Part shown: piece after piece, positions 1 through 8,305 of the stretch
Numbering within the stretch: position 1 is the stretch's first letter
Layout of the letters: every line of letters starts with the position of its first letter
Source of the DNA: Paenibacillus sp. 32O-W
GTDB taxonomy: Bacteria > Bacillota > Bacilli > Paenibacillales > NBRC-103111
Direction of reading: 5' to 3'
DNA length: 55,796 nt
Assembly (NCBI RefSeq): GCF_007679495.1
Contig: NZ_VEGP01000033.1
Location: 1-55,796, forward strand
Notes under the pieces: model-generated
Told to the model about the DNA's origin: nothing
Database searches by the model: none
The model's input: the letters and a program-made list of their open reading frames with translations, nothing else
Position numbers and translations under genes: made by a program

Positions 1-165
1 TTGCGCACGTACGGATCTGTGAGGGGTAAGGGGCACAATCCTCGAAGGAAAGGCCCCGCCTACTCGACCTCGTCTTTTGCGACGTCCTTGCTCGTGTTTG
101 AGCCGCTGAAAGGTGTGAAGGTCATGGACGTTCGGTCAAAATCGGATTATAGTTTCAACAACCGG

Positions 166-1011
166 TTATTTAATTTTTTTGCGATATTGATCGGGGGTCA
201 TGCCCACCTGCTGTTTGAAGAGACGGCTGAAATGAGCCGGATGCTTGAACCCGACGAGGTATCCGACCTCTGTGACCGATTGGTTGCGATCCAGCATGAA
301 CAGCATTTTCGCTTGGTTGATTCTCCTCTGATACAGATAGGTAAAGATCGTCTGTCCGGTCACCTCACGGAACAACTTGGCCAAATAATACTTATTCAGA
401 TGCAGTGCATCTTCCAGTTGATCCAGATGAATATTTTCTGTGTAACGGCTTTCAATGAAGGCAAGAATGCTCTGCACGATCTTTTCTTTCTCCTGCGGCG
501 CCTCCATACGCTTGTTCATTTCCTCCTGACACATTTCATAAATGAACAGAAGAAGCTCGATAAAGGTCAGTCTCAGCCGGTGATAGGAGAATAAATCGGT
601 TCGGCCGTAATGGCAGTGAAGGCGCTGCAGAAGCTCTTCCATTGCGGACTTGAGGTGACCGTTCAGACGAAGATGATGGTTTCTCAAAATTTGAAACGGC
701 TTCAGCAGCTCCAGATTACGCGGTTTCTCCTCCAGTATATTTATGAAGAAAGGATCAAATGATAGATTGCTCCTTACGTATTCTTCACTCGGGTCTATTT
801 TGGGACAATGCGGCGTCATTCCGTTCATCAGTATAAAATCGCCCGAAACCAGGTCGATGACCTGATCTCCCAACATATAGCTGCAGCGGCCGCTGTGAAA
901 ATAATAAATTTCATATTGGCTGTGGGAATGGAAAGAAGGCCGAATGATCGGCCTGTTGTTTCGATAGACAAATCCGTTAAGGAGCGGGTATGGATAAGAA
1001 GCGCTGGACAT
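166..1011 (-). CDS. AraC family transcriptional regulator
   Basis: Predicted 281-residue DNA-binding regulator. The N-terminal part resembles the cupin-like ligand-sensing half of AraC proteins (HSHSQYEIYYFHSGRCSYML, then a GDFILMNG turn). The C-terminal 100 residues carry the two helix-turn-helix motifs of the family, ending in the hallmark VGYLVGFKHPAHFSRLFKQQ and GMTPDQYRK. The open frame extends 17 codons further upstream, but the ATG at 1011 is preceded by a good GGGAGGA site and lines up with the conserved domain start, so I prefer it. A TATAAT-like -10 on the minus strand at 1108-1113 suggests its own promoter. It lies downstream of, and in the same direction as, an NAD-dependent sugar oxidoreductase, so it may regulate use of a sugar or polyol; the effector is unknown. 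Confidence 0.9.
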   Translation of the reverse strand: MSSASYPYPLLNGFVYRNNRPIIRPSFHSHSQYEIYYFHSGRCSYMLGDQVIDLVSGDFILMNGMTPHCPKIDPSEEYVRSNLSFDPFFINILEEKPRNLELLKPFQILRNHHLRLNGHLKSAMEELLQRLHCHYGRTDLFSYHRLRLTFIELLLFIYEMCQEEMNKRMEAPQEKEKIVQSILAFIESRYTENIHLDQLEDALHLNKYYLAKLFREVTGQTIFTYLYQRRINQAKMLFMLDRNQSVTEVGYLVGFKHPAHFSRLFKQQVGMTPDQYRKKIK

Positions 1012-1164
1012 ATGGATCCTCCCGATGAATGGCAGATTCCTTAAGACGGCAGCGATGAACAAATCTTGCCTGAATTTCCGCCGCGAAATCTATCCCGTTT
1101 GGGACTTATTATACTACAAATTCATCGGAAGGGGGCCATCATGGAGCTCCTGCTGCGAGCATAA

Positions 1165-2193
1165 TCAATAATCGAGTTTGATTTCCCGACCTGTGCGGGC
1201 TGATTCGTAAATGGCCAGAATGAGCTTGACGGCTTTGCTCGCTTCTTCCCCGGTAATCATCGGGTCGCGGTCCTCCCGGATCGCTTGAATCAGATCATCG
1301 ACCAGTACGAAATGGCCGTCGTTAGAAATATTCGTGGCACTGCTGCTGGCGGCCAAAGTTCCTTCTACCTGCGGGGCTTCCTCCTGGGAGTCGGCGAAGC
1401 TCCATTGCTTGATCCCGCTGTCTCCGAAGATGATCGTTCCGTTCTCTCCATGGATCTCGAAGCGTGTTTCCATTCCGGGATAAACGGAGGTCGTTCCTTG
1501 AATAACCCCGAAGGCGCCATTTTTATACTTGATGGCGGCAACAGCCGTATCCTCGACCTCAATCGAGCGAACGAGCGGCGCGGAATAGGCGAAGACCGAC
1601 TCGACGTCCCCGACCATCCATTGAATCAAATCCACTCCGTGAACTCCCTGATTCATCAAGGCTCCTCCTCCGTCCAGCTCCCAAGTACCCCGCCAGCCGG
1701 CGCTCCGGTAATATTCCGGACTGCGGTAATATTTCAGGTAGGCATCGCCCAGCACCAGCTTGCCCAGCTTGCCTTCCTGAATCGCCTTGCGGGTTGCGAT
1801 GGCAGCGGGAAAGGTGCGCCGCTGATAGACAACCCCGAGCTTGACCTGGCGCTCCCTTGCCGTGCGGATCATCCGATCCATTTTGTCAACGGTAATATCA
1901 AGCGGCTTCTCGCAAAATATATGCTTGCCTGCTTCGGCGGCAGCGATGGCAACCTCCGCATGCAGTCCGCTGGGAACGCAGATGGAAACCGCATCGATAT
2001 CTTCTCTCTGCAGCATGATTTCGTAATCGGTATAAATGTCTTTAACGGAAAATTCCTCAGCGAGCTTCTTTGCTTTGGGCTCCTCTACATCAGCAATGGC
2101 TACCAGCTCGGCTTGCGGGTTGGACGTTATCGCCTTGGCGTGGAAGGGAGCGATCACTCCTGCGCCCACGATGGCAAATCTTAGCTTTCTCAT
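1165..2193 (-). CDS. Gfo/Idh/MocA family oxidoreductase
   Basis: Predicted cytosolic NAD(P)-dependent dehydrogenase of 342 residues. The Rossmann motif is at the extreme N-terminus (AIVGAGVIAPFHAKA). The family's EKP motif is present in HIFCEKPLDITVDKM, the lysine being catalytic in characterised members. The C-terminal half is the usual alpha/beta substrate domain, with MNQGVHGVDLIQWM containing the conserved histidine and aspartate. Relatives oxidise sugars, inositols or pseudo-sugars; the substrate cannot be told from sequence. Two ATGs are available; the second (2193) is chosen because AGAGGTGA sits at proper distance from it and abuts the first (2199). It is divergent from the GntR/solute-binding regulator and upstream of an AraC regulator, which suggests a small sugar-responsive locus. 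Confidence 0.92.
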   Translation of the reverse strand: MRKLRFAIVGAGVIAPFHAKAITSNPQAELVAIADVEEPKAKKLAEEFSVKDIYTDYEIMLQREDIDAVSICVPSGLHAEVAIAAAEAGKHIFCEKPLDITVDKMDRMIRTARERQVKLGVVYQRRTFPAAIATRKAIQEGKLGKLVLGDAYLKYYRSPEYYRSAGWRGTWELDGGGALMNQGVHGVDLIQWMVGDVESVFAYSAPLVRSIEVEDTAVAAIKYKNGAFGVIQGTTSVYPGMETRFEIHGENGTIIFGDSGIKQWSFADSQEEAPQVEGTLAASSSATNISNDGHFVLVDDLIQAIREDRDPMITGEEASKAVKLILAIYESARTGREIKLDY

Positions 2194-2311
2194 GCCCATT
2201 CACCTCTTCAATAAGTCATTTGGCATCCTGTGAAGGATCTGATTCCTAGGGATAGCCTAGCACATCCGAATGGCCTTTACTTGATTCTCGTTAACCGGAA
2301 TGACCATTCTT

Positions 2312-2339
2312 TTGACTATCGTTGGCCTGTTTATGTAAT
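2312..2339 (+). promoter_or_regulatory. candidate promoter for the GntR fusion gene
   Basis: TTGACT at 2312-2317 and TGTAAT at 2334-2339 with a 16-bp spacer, 64 bp before the start codon. The fit to the sigma-A consensus is moderate. Confidence 0.45.
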
Positions 2340-2403
2340 GTTGAAGTCAAGTGAAGGATTCAGTTATTTCCCGGATCTTTGAAGTGGATGGTGAACAGAA
2401 CTC

Positions 2404-3768
2404 ATGGCAGATAAACCAAGCCGTAAAACCTTTCATCTTCGGCTGGATGAAATGGTAAACCGATTAAAAGAAGATATTCTTACCTCCAAGCTGCAGACCG
2501 GAGATTATTTGCCTTCCGAGAAATCGCTCGGTGAGCAGTTCCATCTAAGCAACCGGTCCGTTCGTAAAGGGCTGGAGGTCTTAGTTCGGGAAGGGCTGAT
2601 CGTAAAGGTGCCCAAAGTGGGCAACCGGGTGACTCGGCCCGACGATAGCGGGACATTAACGGTTAGGTTTGGCTATTATAAATCGATGGCTTATGAAGCT
2701 GATCTTCATCACCTCTTGACCTTGTTTCAGGAGCAATATCCGCAAATCCGGGTGCAGGCCGTTCCCATTGCGGGCGATGTCGGAATCAAGGAATACCTGG
2801 AGGCAGGCTTGCTGGATGCAGCAACCGTCAATTATCCGACCTATCAATCGATCCTGGATGGGAAGGAAAGGGATTGGCTGGAGGAGCAGACCCCCGATCC
2901 CTCCATGTATCCTTACGTAACCCATGCTTTTACGGCAGACGGTTTACTCATGGCGAAGCCGTTTCTGTTCTCTCCCCTGGTCCTGTGCTATAACCGGGAG
3001 CATATACGGGCGAACGGGCTGCTTGAGCCGGACAGCGGCTGGTCCTGGCAGGATTTGTCGCAGGTCGCTTCCCAATTGACTCGGCCGAACGAAAGGCTGG
3101 GGTTTTATTTTCATTTGCAATCCCGCAATCGGTGGCCGGTCTTCTTGCTGCAAAGCGGAGGCTCGCTGCGTAAGGAACCGGACGGTCGGCCGATAATCTG
3201 CGGCACCGATTGGATGGAGGGATTTAAGGTTTGCCGCGACCTGATTGTCAATCAGCGGACTATGCCTATGTTCGACCAGGAGTCCGATGCAGAGGAATTG
3301 TTCCGGCAGGGCAAAGCTTCGATGATTATGACCAGTTATTTCGCCATGAATAGGCTCAGATCGATGAAGGGAGATTGGGACATTGCCCCTCTCCCTCACC
3401 TTCGCAACGGCAAAACCTTGCTGCTTGTCATAGGGTTGATTGTGAATAGGAATTCTTCCCGCAAGGAGGCCGCCCGCAAGCTGATCGATTTCTTGACCTC
3501 ATACCCTGCGCAATTGGCTGTGCGGAAGAACACATTAAGCATTCCCGCCCTGAAGCCGGCAGCGGAATGGACCGGCCCCGATTCCCATTACCGGCCGCAG
3601 AGATTTCATCTGTATCGGGAGGTGGCGCCGACCTTCAGCTTCTATGATGAGCTTGGATTGTCCAACGATGACATTGTGAGGATGACTCAGCAGGCCAAAA
3701 TGTATTGGTCGGGGTTATGCGACGAACAGCAGCTGTGCGAGAGTCTGGAGCGATGCCTGAGTGGTTAG
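2404..3768 (+). CDS. GntR-type HTH fused to extracellular solute-binding-like domain
   Basis: A 454-residue protein with two parts. Residues about 10-80 form a GntR-type winged helix (LKEDILTSKLQTGDYLPSEK, then SNRSVRKGLEVLVREGLI). Residues about 85-430 resemble a type 1 sugar ABC transporter binding protein (YEADLHHLLTLFQEQYPQIR, GWSWQDLSQVASQLT, FRQGKASMIMTSYFAMNRL, DWDIAPLPHLRNGKTL). There is no signal peptide or lipobox, so the binding domain should act inside the cell as the effector sensor, taking the role usually filled by a UTRA or LacI-like domain. It probably controls the divergent oxidoreductase gene and itself. I know similar fusions from Paenibacillus-type genomes. The ligand is unknown. 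Confidence 0.9.
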   Translation: MADKPSRKTFHLRLDEMVNRLKEDILTSKLQTGDYLPSEKSLGEQFHLSNRSVRKGLEVLVREGLIVKVPKVGNRVTRPDDSGTLTVRFGYYKSMAYEADLHHLLTLFQEQYPQIRVQAVPIAGDVGIKEYLEAGLLDAATVNYPTYQSILDGKERDWLEEQTPDPSMYPYVTHAFTADGLLMAKPFLFSPLVLCYNREHIRANGLLEPDSGWSWQDLSQVASQLTRPNERLGFYFHLQSRNRWPVFLLQSGGSLRKEPDGRPIICGTDWMEGFKVCRDLIVNQRTMPMFDQESDAEELFRQGKASMIMTSYFAMNRLRSMKGDWDIAPLPHLRNGKTLLLVIGLIVNRNSSRKEAARKLIDFLTSYPAQLAVRKNTLSIPALKPAAEWTGPDSHYRPQRFHLYREVAPTFSFYDELGLSNDDIVRMTQQAKMYWSGLCDEQQLCESLERCLSG

Positions 3769-3876
3769 CGGCTTGAGAGCAGCTGTAGCTCAACCCCCAG
3801 TTGATACGCAGTTGTGCGATATTCTAGATAGATGCCAACAACCGGCCTGGATTTATGTATTCCCTGCGCGCTTCGG

Positions 3877-4063
3877 TTTTAACGGACCCGAGAGACCTTA
3901 ATTGCTCCAGAAGGCCTTTCGTGTAATTTTAACGGACTCGAATGACCTTATTCTCAAGAAATGCGTGCGAAAGTAGGAGAATTCAATGCAATAAGAGCAA
4001 CTGGGTCCGTTAGTCTAAAAAAGCCGGCCTATTTTAACGAAATAGGATCTCCCAGGTCCGTTA
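3877..4063. repeat. intergenic array of about 50-bp units
   Basis: The 379-bp gap between the GntR fusion and the next gene has no convincing ORF. It holds two direct 24-bp copies at 3877-3900 and 3927-3950 (core TTTTAACGGAC, three differences, 50 bp apart) and two copies of GGTCCGTTA at 4004-4012 and 4055-4063, which is the core in reverse orientation. The roughly 50-bp period continues through all four. I interpret it as a genus-specific intergenic repeat. Confidence 0.7.
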
Positions 4064-4147
4064 CATTTTCGTTTATGGACTTTTCACAAGTACAATCAAT
4101 CCTGTACAATCATCCTGTTGTACCCTTTTCCACAATGAATCGACACC

Positions 4148-4798
4148 TCACTCAGTCCGCAAGCCGTACATCCGATACCTCATGTTTCCGCTGGTTACTC
4201 TTAGGAGCCCCAGATCAACCAACTTATGCAAAATTCGTCTGGAATGACGGTCCGTAATCCGCAAATGTTCGGCCAATTCCCGAGGGGTGAACGGACGCAG
4301 CGAACGCCGGGCGAAGCGTACGGCTTCTGCTTCGAGATACGCCAATTGGAAGGGCGTATCTATGGATATGAATTTTCCGATGAAGGAAAGAACGAGCTGC
4401 TGGCATCGCCAAGGTTCATCCTGAATAGAAGGATAAGCGATTGGTAAGAATACCCAGCCGTCCAGCGCTAGCAAACAATGACGCCAGCATAAATCTTTAA
4501 ACCGTTTGACATCAAGATCCCTGGCGTGAGAACCGTAGCCTTGGATTTCGATGCCCCCTTTGACGCCTCCCGGCATATAGGCCAAATCAATATAGCGGTA
4601 ACCATTATGGAAATCGCACACCTCCCATTCGGGATACAGGTTGTCAAAATTTTGAACCGCTGGAAACCAAACGGAACGCAAAAATTCCATCGTGCCGTGG
4701 CCCAGGCTCTTCTCAAGCCGTTCACGCCTTCGTTGATTGGTTTCTTGTATAATGTTTTTTTGCATCCATTCCTCATATTTTTGCAGAAATCTTGACAC
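4148..4798 (-). CDS. putative PD-(D/E)XK-fold protein with C-terminal winged helix
   Basis: A 216-residue protein I do not recognise by name. Residues 68-125 look like the Vsr/DUF559-like restriction-nuclease fold: YRYIDLAY (Asp71), then GGIEIQGYGSHARD (Glu84, Gln86, His91), then a helix and LDGWVFLPIAY. This resembles the D...ExD/Q-G-xxH pattern of DUF559. Residues about 166-212 form a winged helix (FTPRELAEHLRITDRHSRRI, then LVDLGLLRV). The start is a GTG with AAAGGAGTG upstream; an overlapping ATG at 4800 is in another frame. It stands alone between a repeat array and a hairpin. It could be a DNA-binding regulator with a dead nuclease fold, or an active nuclease; the fold assignment is inference. 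Confidence 0.75.
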   Translation of the reverse strand: MSRFLQKYEEWMQKNIIQETNQRRRERLEKSLGHGTMEFLRSVWFPAVQNFDNLYPEWEVCDFHNGYRYIDLAYMPGGVKGGIEIQGYGSHARDLDVKRFKDLCWRHCLLALDGWVFLPIAYPSIQDEPWRCQQLVLSFIGKFISIDTPFQLAYLEAEAVRFARRSLRPFTPRELAEHLRITDRHSRRILHKLVDLGLLRVTSGNMRYRMYGLRTE

Positions 4799-4830
4799 AT
4801 CAGTTCACTCCTTTAAATCACAGGATAAAA

Positions 4831-4871
4831 GAACACGCCGCCCCGATACGATGTATCGAAGCGGCGTGTTC
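4831..4871 (-). other. strong hairpin in the leader of the nuclease-fold gene
   Basis: GAACACGCCGC at 4831-4841 pairs perfectly with GCGGCGTGTTC at 4861-4871, with an inner GATAC/GTATC pair. On the minus strand it is followed by TTTTATC and lies about 32 bp upstream of the start codon, so it could be a terminator of upstream transcription or a leader element. Confidence 0.5.
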
Positions 4872-4908
4872 TTCACGACCGAATTTGTGTTTAGTATATC
4901 CTGAAATG

Positions 4909-4950
4909 ATATTACTCGCAATAGGGAGGATATTACTCGCAATAGGGAGG
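4909..4950. repeat. perfect 21-bp tandem duplication
   Basis: Two identical adjacent 21-bp units, 4909-4929 and 4930-4950 (unit contains ATTACTCGCAATAGGGAGG). The 4799-5245 gap otherwise holds the hairpin above and the promoter below; no gene is seen. Confidence 0.85.
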
Positions 4951-5146
4951 GCGTCGGGTTTACATAGGAACGGAGGGGCTTGATATTTTAGCTATTCAGG
5001 AGCATTGGTTTTGTCTCGCCGGTCCACAAGGCTTTGTGCGAAAGGAATAAAGCATCAGACTTCGGTCAGAAATCTACTTTATAAGAAAATGCATTACATA
5101 TACACTAGTGAAGAAAATGAATATTTTGATTTATTTCCATACGGGA

Positions 5147-5176
5147 TTGACATTCGTTTCTAGTCTACATTATGAT
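5147..5176 (+). promoter_or_regulatory. candidate sigma-A promoter of the hydroxyacid dehydrogenase gene
   Basis: TTGACA at 5147-5152, 18-bp spacer, TATGAT at 5171-5176, about 70 bp before the start codon. Confidence 0.6.
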
Positions 5177-5245
5177 GAGGTTGTGATAGATATAGGTCAA
5201 GTATGACCCAGGTGATACATTAAGCCAAAGAAGGAGCTAAAGCAG

Positions 5246-6238
5246 ATGAGCCAAATAGTAATGCTGGCGGGCAGTGAAGTGTTGAGCGGGATTTTTACGC
5301 CAAATCATTTGGACCAGCTTCGTCAGCTGGGAACGTTAAGGGAAAGCCAAGCCAAGCACAGTCCGACTCCCGAAGAGGCGAAGGAATGGATTAAAGGGGC
5401 GGATATCGTTATTACAACTTGGGGCAGTCCGCGAATAAACGAGGAGATTCTTGCTTACGCGCCCGATTTGAAGCTTGTGATGCACGCAGCGGGAACCGTT
5501 AAAGGGATTGTCAGTCCCGAAATGGCGGCCAAGGGCATAAGGGTAAGCAGCGCCAATGGGGCGCTTGGGATCGGTGTAGCGGAGACCGCGTTGGGATTAA
5601 CGATTACCTCGCTTAAGAACATGTGGCAGCTTGCCAGAAATACCAGGGAAGGCGAATGGAACAAAGATAAGGATAAAATCCGCGAGCTCTACGGGGTAAC
5701 GATAGGAGTCGTGGGAGCAGGCCGGGCAGGCCGCCATTATATCCATCTGATGAGAAATTTCCATGTCGACATCCTTCTGTATGATCCATTCGTAAGCCAG
5801 GAGGAGGCGGAAGCGATGGGAACGACGAAAGTCAGCCTGGAGGATTTGCTGGTTCGTTCCGATGTCGTTTCGATCCATGCCCCTTCAATTCCCGAGACGG
5901 ATAAGATGTTTAACCGGGAAACGCTGGCTCTGATGAAAGATGATGCGGTACTGATCAATACTTCCCGCGGCAGTCTGATTGATGAGGATGCTCTTGCGGA
6001 AGAGCTGGAGAAGGGCAGGTTTACAGCCTGCATCGACGTGACCGATCCGGAGCCTCCCCGGCAGGACCATCCGTTCCGGCGTCTGCCGAATGTCATTCTG
6101 ATTCCTCATATTGCCGGAGCGGTCAATAACGGAAAGCAAAGAATGGGACAATATTCCGTTGACGAAATCCGCCGTTTCCTCAACCGGGAGCCGATGGATG
6201 GCGAAGTGAATCTGCAGAAACTCCATACGATTGCTTAA
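5246..6238 (+). CDS. D-isomer-specific 2-hydroxyacid dehydrogenase family protein
   Basis: Predicted 330-residue cytosolic NAD-dependent dehydrogenase acting on 2-hydroxy or 2-keto acids. The nucleotide-binding motif is VGVVGAGRAGRHYIHLMRNF. The catalytic region shows INTSRGSLIDEDAL (Arg), TDPEPP, and LIPHIAGA (His), all standard for the family. The substrate cannot be assigned among glyoxylate/hydroxypyruvate reductase, phosphoglycerate dehydrogenase-like and other clades. The ATG follows GAAGGAGC at good spacing. The gene has its own promoter and a strong terminator, so it is monocistronic. Confidence 0.93.
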   Translation: MSQIVMLAGSEVLSGIFTPNHLDQLRQLGTLRESQAKHSPTPEEAKEWIKGADIVITTWGSPRINEEILAYAPDLKLVMHAAGTVKGIVSPEMAAKGIRVSSANGALGIGVAETALGLTITSLKNMWQLARNTREGEWNKDKDKIRELYGVTIGVVGAGRAGRHYIHLMRNFHVDILLYDPFVSQEEAEAMGTTKVSLEDLLVRSDVVSIHAPSIPETDKMFNRETLALMKDDAVLINTSRGSLIDEDALAEELEKGRFTACIDVTDPEPPRQDHPFRRLPNVILIPHIAGAVNNGKQRMGQYSVDEIRRFLNREPMDGEVNLQKLHTIA

Positions 6239-6250
6239 AATAAATTGGGG

Positions 6251-6294
6251 CAGGTATATTAAAAATTTCTTTAATATACCTGTCTTTATTTTTT
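6251..6294 (+). terminator. rho-independent terminator
   Basis: CAGGTATATTAAA (6251-6263) pairs perfectly with TTTAATATACCTG (6270-6282), followed by TCTTTATTTTTT. It ends the hydroxyacid dehydrogenase transcript. Confidence 0.9.
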
Positions 6295-6302
6295 GAATAC
6301 GT

Positions 6303-6355
6303 TATAATGGGAAGTAGAAAAAAGATCACAAACGAATAGTAATAATCACAAACGA
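6303..6355 (+). promoter_or_regulatory. promoter and paired operator boxes of the DeoR-type regulator gene
   Basis: TATAAT at 6303-6308 is followed by two identical boxes ATCACAAACGA at 6325-6335 and 6345-6355, exactly 20 bp apart (two helical turns). The -35 is weak. Their place just after the predicted transcription start suggests autorepression. Confidence 0.6.
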
Positions 6356-6390
6356 TCATTTAAGGCTGGAATTGGATCAGGAGGTAACGG

Positions 6391-7164
6391 ATGTTTGCGG
6401 AAGAACGGCAAATTAAAATAGTCGAGATGGTCAACCGCCAAGGGAAGGTGACGGTAGCCCAGGTGAGCAAAGCGCTGGGGGTTTCCCCGGTAACGGTCAG
6501 AAGAGATTTGGAGAGGCTGGAGGAGAAAGAGCTGCTCGTGCGAACCCATGGAGGAGCCATGGCCTTGAAGTCGGCTTTTCCGGAAACGGCCCGCGAGCTA
6601 TCCTTCTCCGAGAAGGCGGGGGCTTACGCGGCGGAGAAGGAACGGATTGCCGAAGCGGCAGCGAAGCTCGTCGGGGATGAGGAATCGGTTCTGTTGACAC
6701 CGGGGACCACGAATATGCTGCTTTCCCGCAAGCTGACGGGGAAGACCGATTTAACGGTCGTGACCAATGCGGTCAACATCGCCCTGCAGCTCGGAAGTCC
6801 TCCCGGATGGGACGTAATTCTGACCGGCGGCAAGCTGCGGGCCAAATCGTTTGCGATGGTCGGTCCGATAGCCGAACAGTCGCTGGCCAAGCTGAACGTC
6901 GACAAGCTGTTCATGGGGGTGGACGGGTTCGACTTCGCGGAAGGGCTGACGACTCCGAATCTGTTGGAGGCAAGCGTGAACCGGCAGATGATTGCTATTG
7001 CTAAGCAAGTCATTGTGGTGGCTGACCGCAGCAAGTTCGGCAAGGTGATGTTCTCCCACATCGCGCCGTTGGATGTTGTGCACACGGTAATTACCGACAA
7101 GCAGTTGTCCGATGAGGATGCTCGGCGGATCGAGGACCTCGGCATCGAGCTTATCCTCGTATAG
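6391..7164 (+). CDS. DeoR/GlpR family transcriptional repressor of the galactose operon
   Basis: A 257-residue regulator. The N-terminal winged helix is canonical (ERQIKIVEMVNRQGKVTVAQ, then VSPVTVRRDLERLEEKELLV and RTHGGA). The remainder is the DeoR C-terminal sugar-phosphate-binding domain, with TPGTTNMLLSRKL, TVVTNAVNIALQL and FMGVDGFDFAEGLTTPN. Family members are usually repressors relieved by a phosphorylated sugar, here plausibly a galactose or tagatose phosphate. The start follows CAGGAGGTAACGG. It lies 264 bp upstream of the aldolase-galK-galE-galT-pfkB cluster, and matching boxes are seen in both promoters. Confidence 0.92.
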   Translation: MFAEERQIKIVEMVNRQGKVTVAQVSKALGVSPVTVRRDLERLEEKELLVRTHGGAMALKSAFPETARELSFSEKAGAYAAEKERIAEAAAKLVGDEESVLLTPGTTNMLLSRKLTGKTDLTVVTNAVNIALQLGSPPGWDVILTGGKLRAKSFAMVGPIAEQSLAKLNVDKLFMGVDGFDFAEGLTTPNLLEASVNRQMIAIAKQVIVVADRSKFGKVMFSHIAPLDVVHTVITDKQLSDEDARRIEDLGIELILV

Positions 7165-7203
7165 AAAAAGGGGCTCCAGACATGGCGCGCGGACAAAAAA
7201 TCA

Positions 7204-7270
7204 TTGTCACTCCGCCTGAATTGCAGTACAATATAAATGAAAGTAAACGAAAGCAAATTGTCACAAAAGA
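7204..7270 (+). promoter_or_regulatory. promoter and operator region of the aldolase-gal operon
   Basis: TTGTCA (7204-7209), 17-bp spacer and TACAAT (7227-7232) form a good promoter. Two related boxes follow: AAGTAAACGA ending at 7250 and TCACAAAAGA ending at 7270. Their 20-bp offset and position just after the promoter copy the arrangement at 6325-6355. A degenerate CcpA-type site, AGTAAACGAAAGCA (7242-7255), overlaps the first box. The leader to the start codon is about 190 nt, with nothing else recognised. Confidence 0.6.
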
Positions 7271-7428
7271 AAGATCGTTGGTCCGTCAGGCTAATTCCGG
7301 AACCTGTCTTTCCTATCCGCGAATAGCTGCCAATAGCATTCCGCTTGCATGACAGCAAAGCTGTAAAACCTTGTAACATTTCATGAGCAAGAGCACTGCA
7401 TCACTTAATACTATAAGGGGGACTTATC

Positions 7429-8301
7429 ATGCCATTAGTTTCATCCACTCCAATGCTTCAAGAAGCCAGAGCGAACGGCTACTGTATAGGAGCCTTTAAC
7501 GTCCATACGCTGGAGATGCTTCAAGCGGTGGTAGAGGCCGCGGAGGAGACTCAATCTCCGTTAATTATTCAATCGACGGTAGGCACCGTCAAGCATCTCG
7601 GCCCCGAATATATTGCTGCGGCCGCTACGGTCGCCTCGAATCTGTCCAGCGTTCCGATTGCCCTGCATTTGGATCACTGCACCGATTTTGATTTGATCGT
7701 CCGCTGTATCCGCGCCGGATATACTTCCGTTATGATTGACGCTTCCAAGTTTCCTTTTGAAGAAAATGTGAGACAAACCTTGAAGGTTGTCGAGGTGGCC
7801 AAGGCGGCCGGCGTCAACATTGAAGCCGAGCTTGGCAAGGTCGGAGGCGTGGAAGACGATATCGTCGTGGCCGAACATGAAGCGCTGATGGCCGACCCGG
7901 ACGAATGCGCCAAGTTTGTGGAACTGACCGGAGTTCCGACGTTAGCCCCGGCTATCGGCACGGCACACGGTATTTATAAAGGGGAGCCCAAGATCGATTT
8001 CGACCGGATCAAGCGAATTGCCGATAAAGTGGACGTGCCGCTCGTGCTGCACGGCGGATCGGGCATTCCGGAGGAGCAGGTCAAGCGCTGCGTATCCTTG
8101 GGAATGGCCAAGATGAATGTGGCTACCGAGCTTAGAATCGTATTCTCCGATGCAATTAAGGCCGTTTTCGCTGCCAATCCGGAGGAGAATGATCCGAGAT
8201 CCTATATGGTGCCGGCCAAGAAGGCATTGAAGGAAGCGGCTATTGAAAAGATGCGTCTGTGCGGCTGCATTGGCAAAGCACGAGATTTGACGGGACGGTG
8301 A
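7429..8301 (+). CDS. class II ketose-bisphosphate aldolase (tagatose- or fructose-bisphosphate)
   Basis: Predicted zinc-dependent aldolase of 290 residues that splits a ketohexose bisphosphate into dihydroxyacetone phosphate and glyceraldehyde 3-phosphate. Visible motifs are ALHLDHC (catalytic Asp82, metal ligand His83), AEHE, GTAHGIYKGEPKIDF (His180) and LVLHGGSG (His208). The GTAHG form and the gal context favour tagatose-bisphosphate specificity (GatY/KbaY type), but fructose 1,6-bisphosphate cannot be excluded. It follows AAGGGGGACTTATC and is the first gene of the operon, only 4 bp before galK. Confidence 0.9.
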   Translation: MPLVSSTPMLQEARANGYCIGAFNVHTLEMLQAVVEAAEETQSPLIIQSTVGTVKHLGPEYIAAAATVASNLSSVPIALHLDHCTDFDLIVRCIRAGYTSVMIDASKFPFEENVRQTLKVVEVAKAAGVNIEAELGKVGGVEDDIVVAEHEALMADPDECAKFVELTGVPTLAPAIGTAHGIYKGEPKIDFDRIKRIADKVDVPLVLHGGSGIPEEQVKRCVSLGMAKMNVATELRIVFSDAIKAVFAANPEENDPRSYMVPAKKALKEAAIEKMRLCGCIGKARDLTGR

Positions 8302-8305
8302 GCTA

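Noticed and set aside
1-594. 197-codon plus-strand ORF at the window start
   Set aside because: It lies mostly antisense to the AraC gene and its sequence is not protein-like. Bases 1-165 show no gene.
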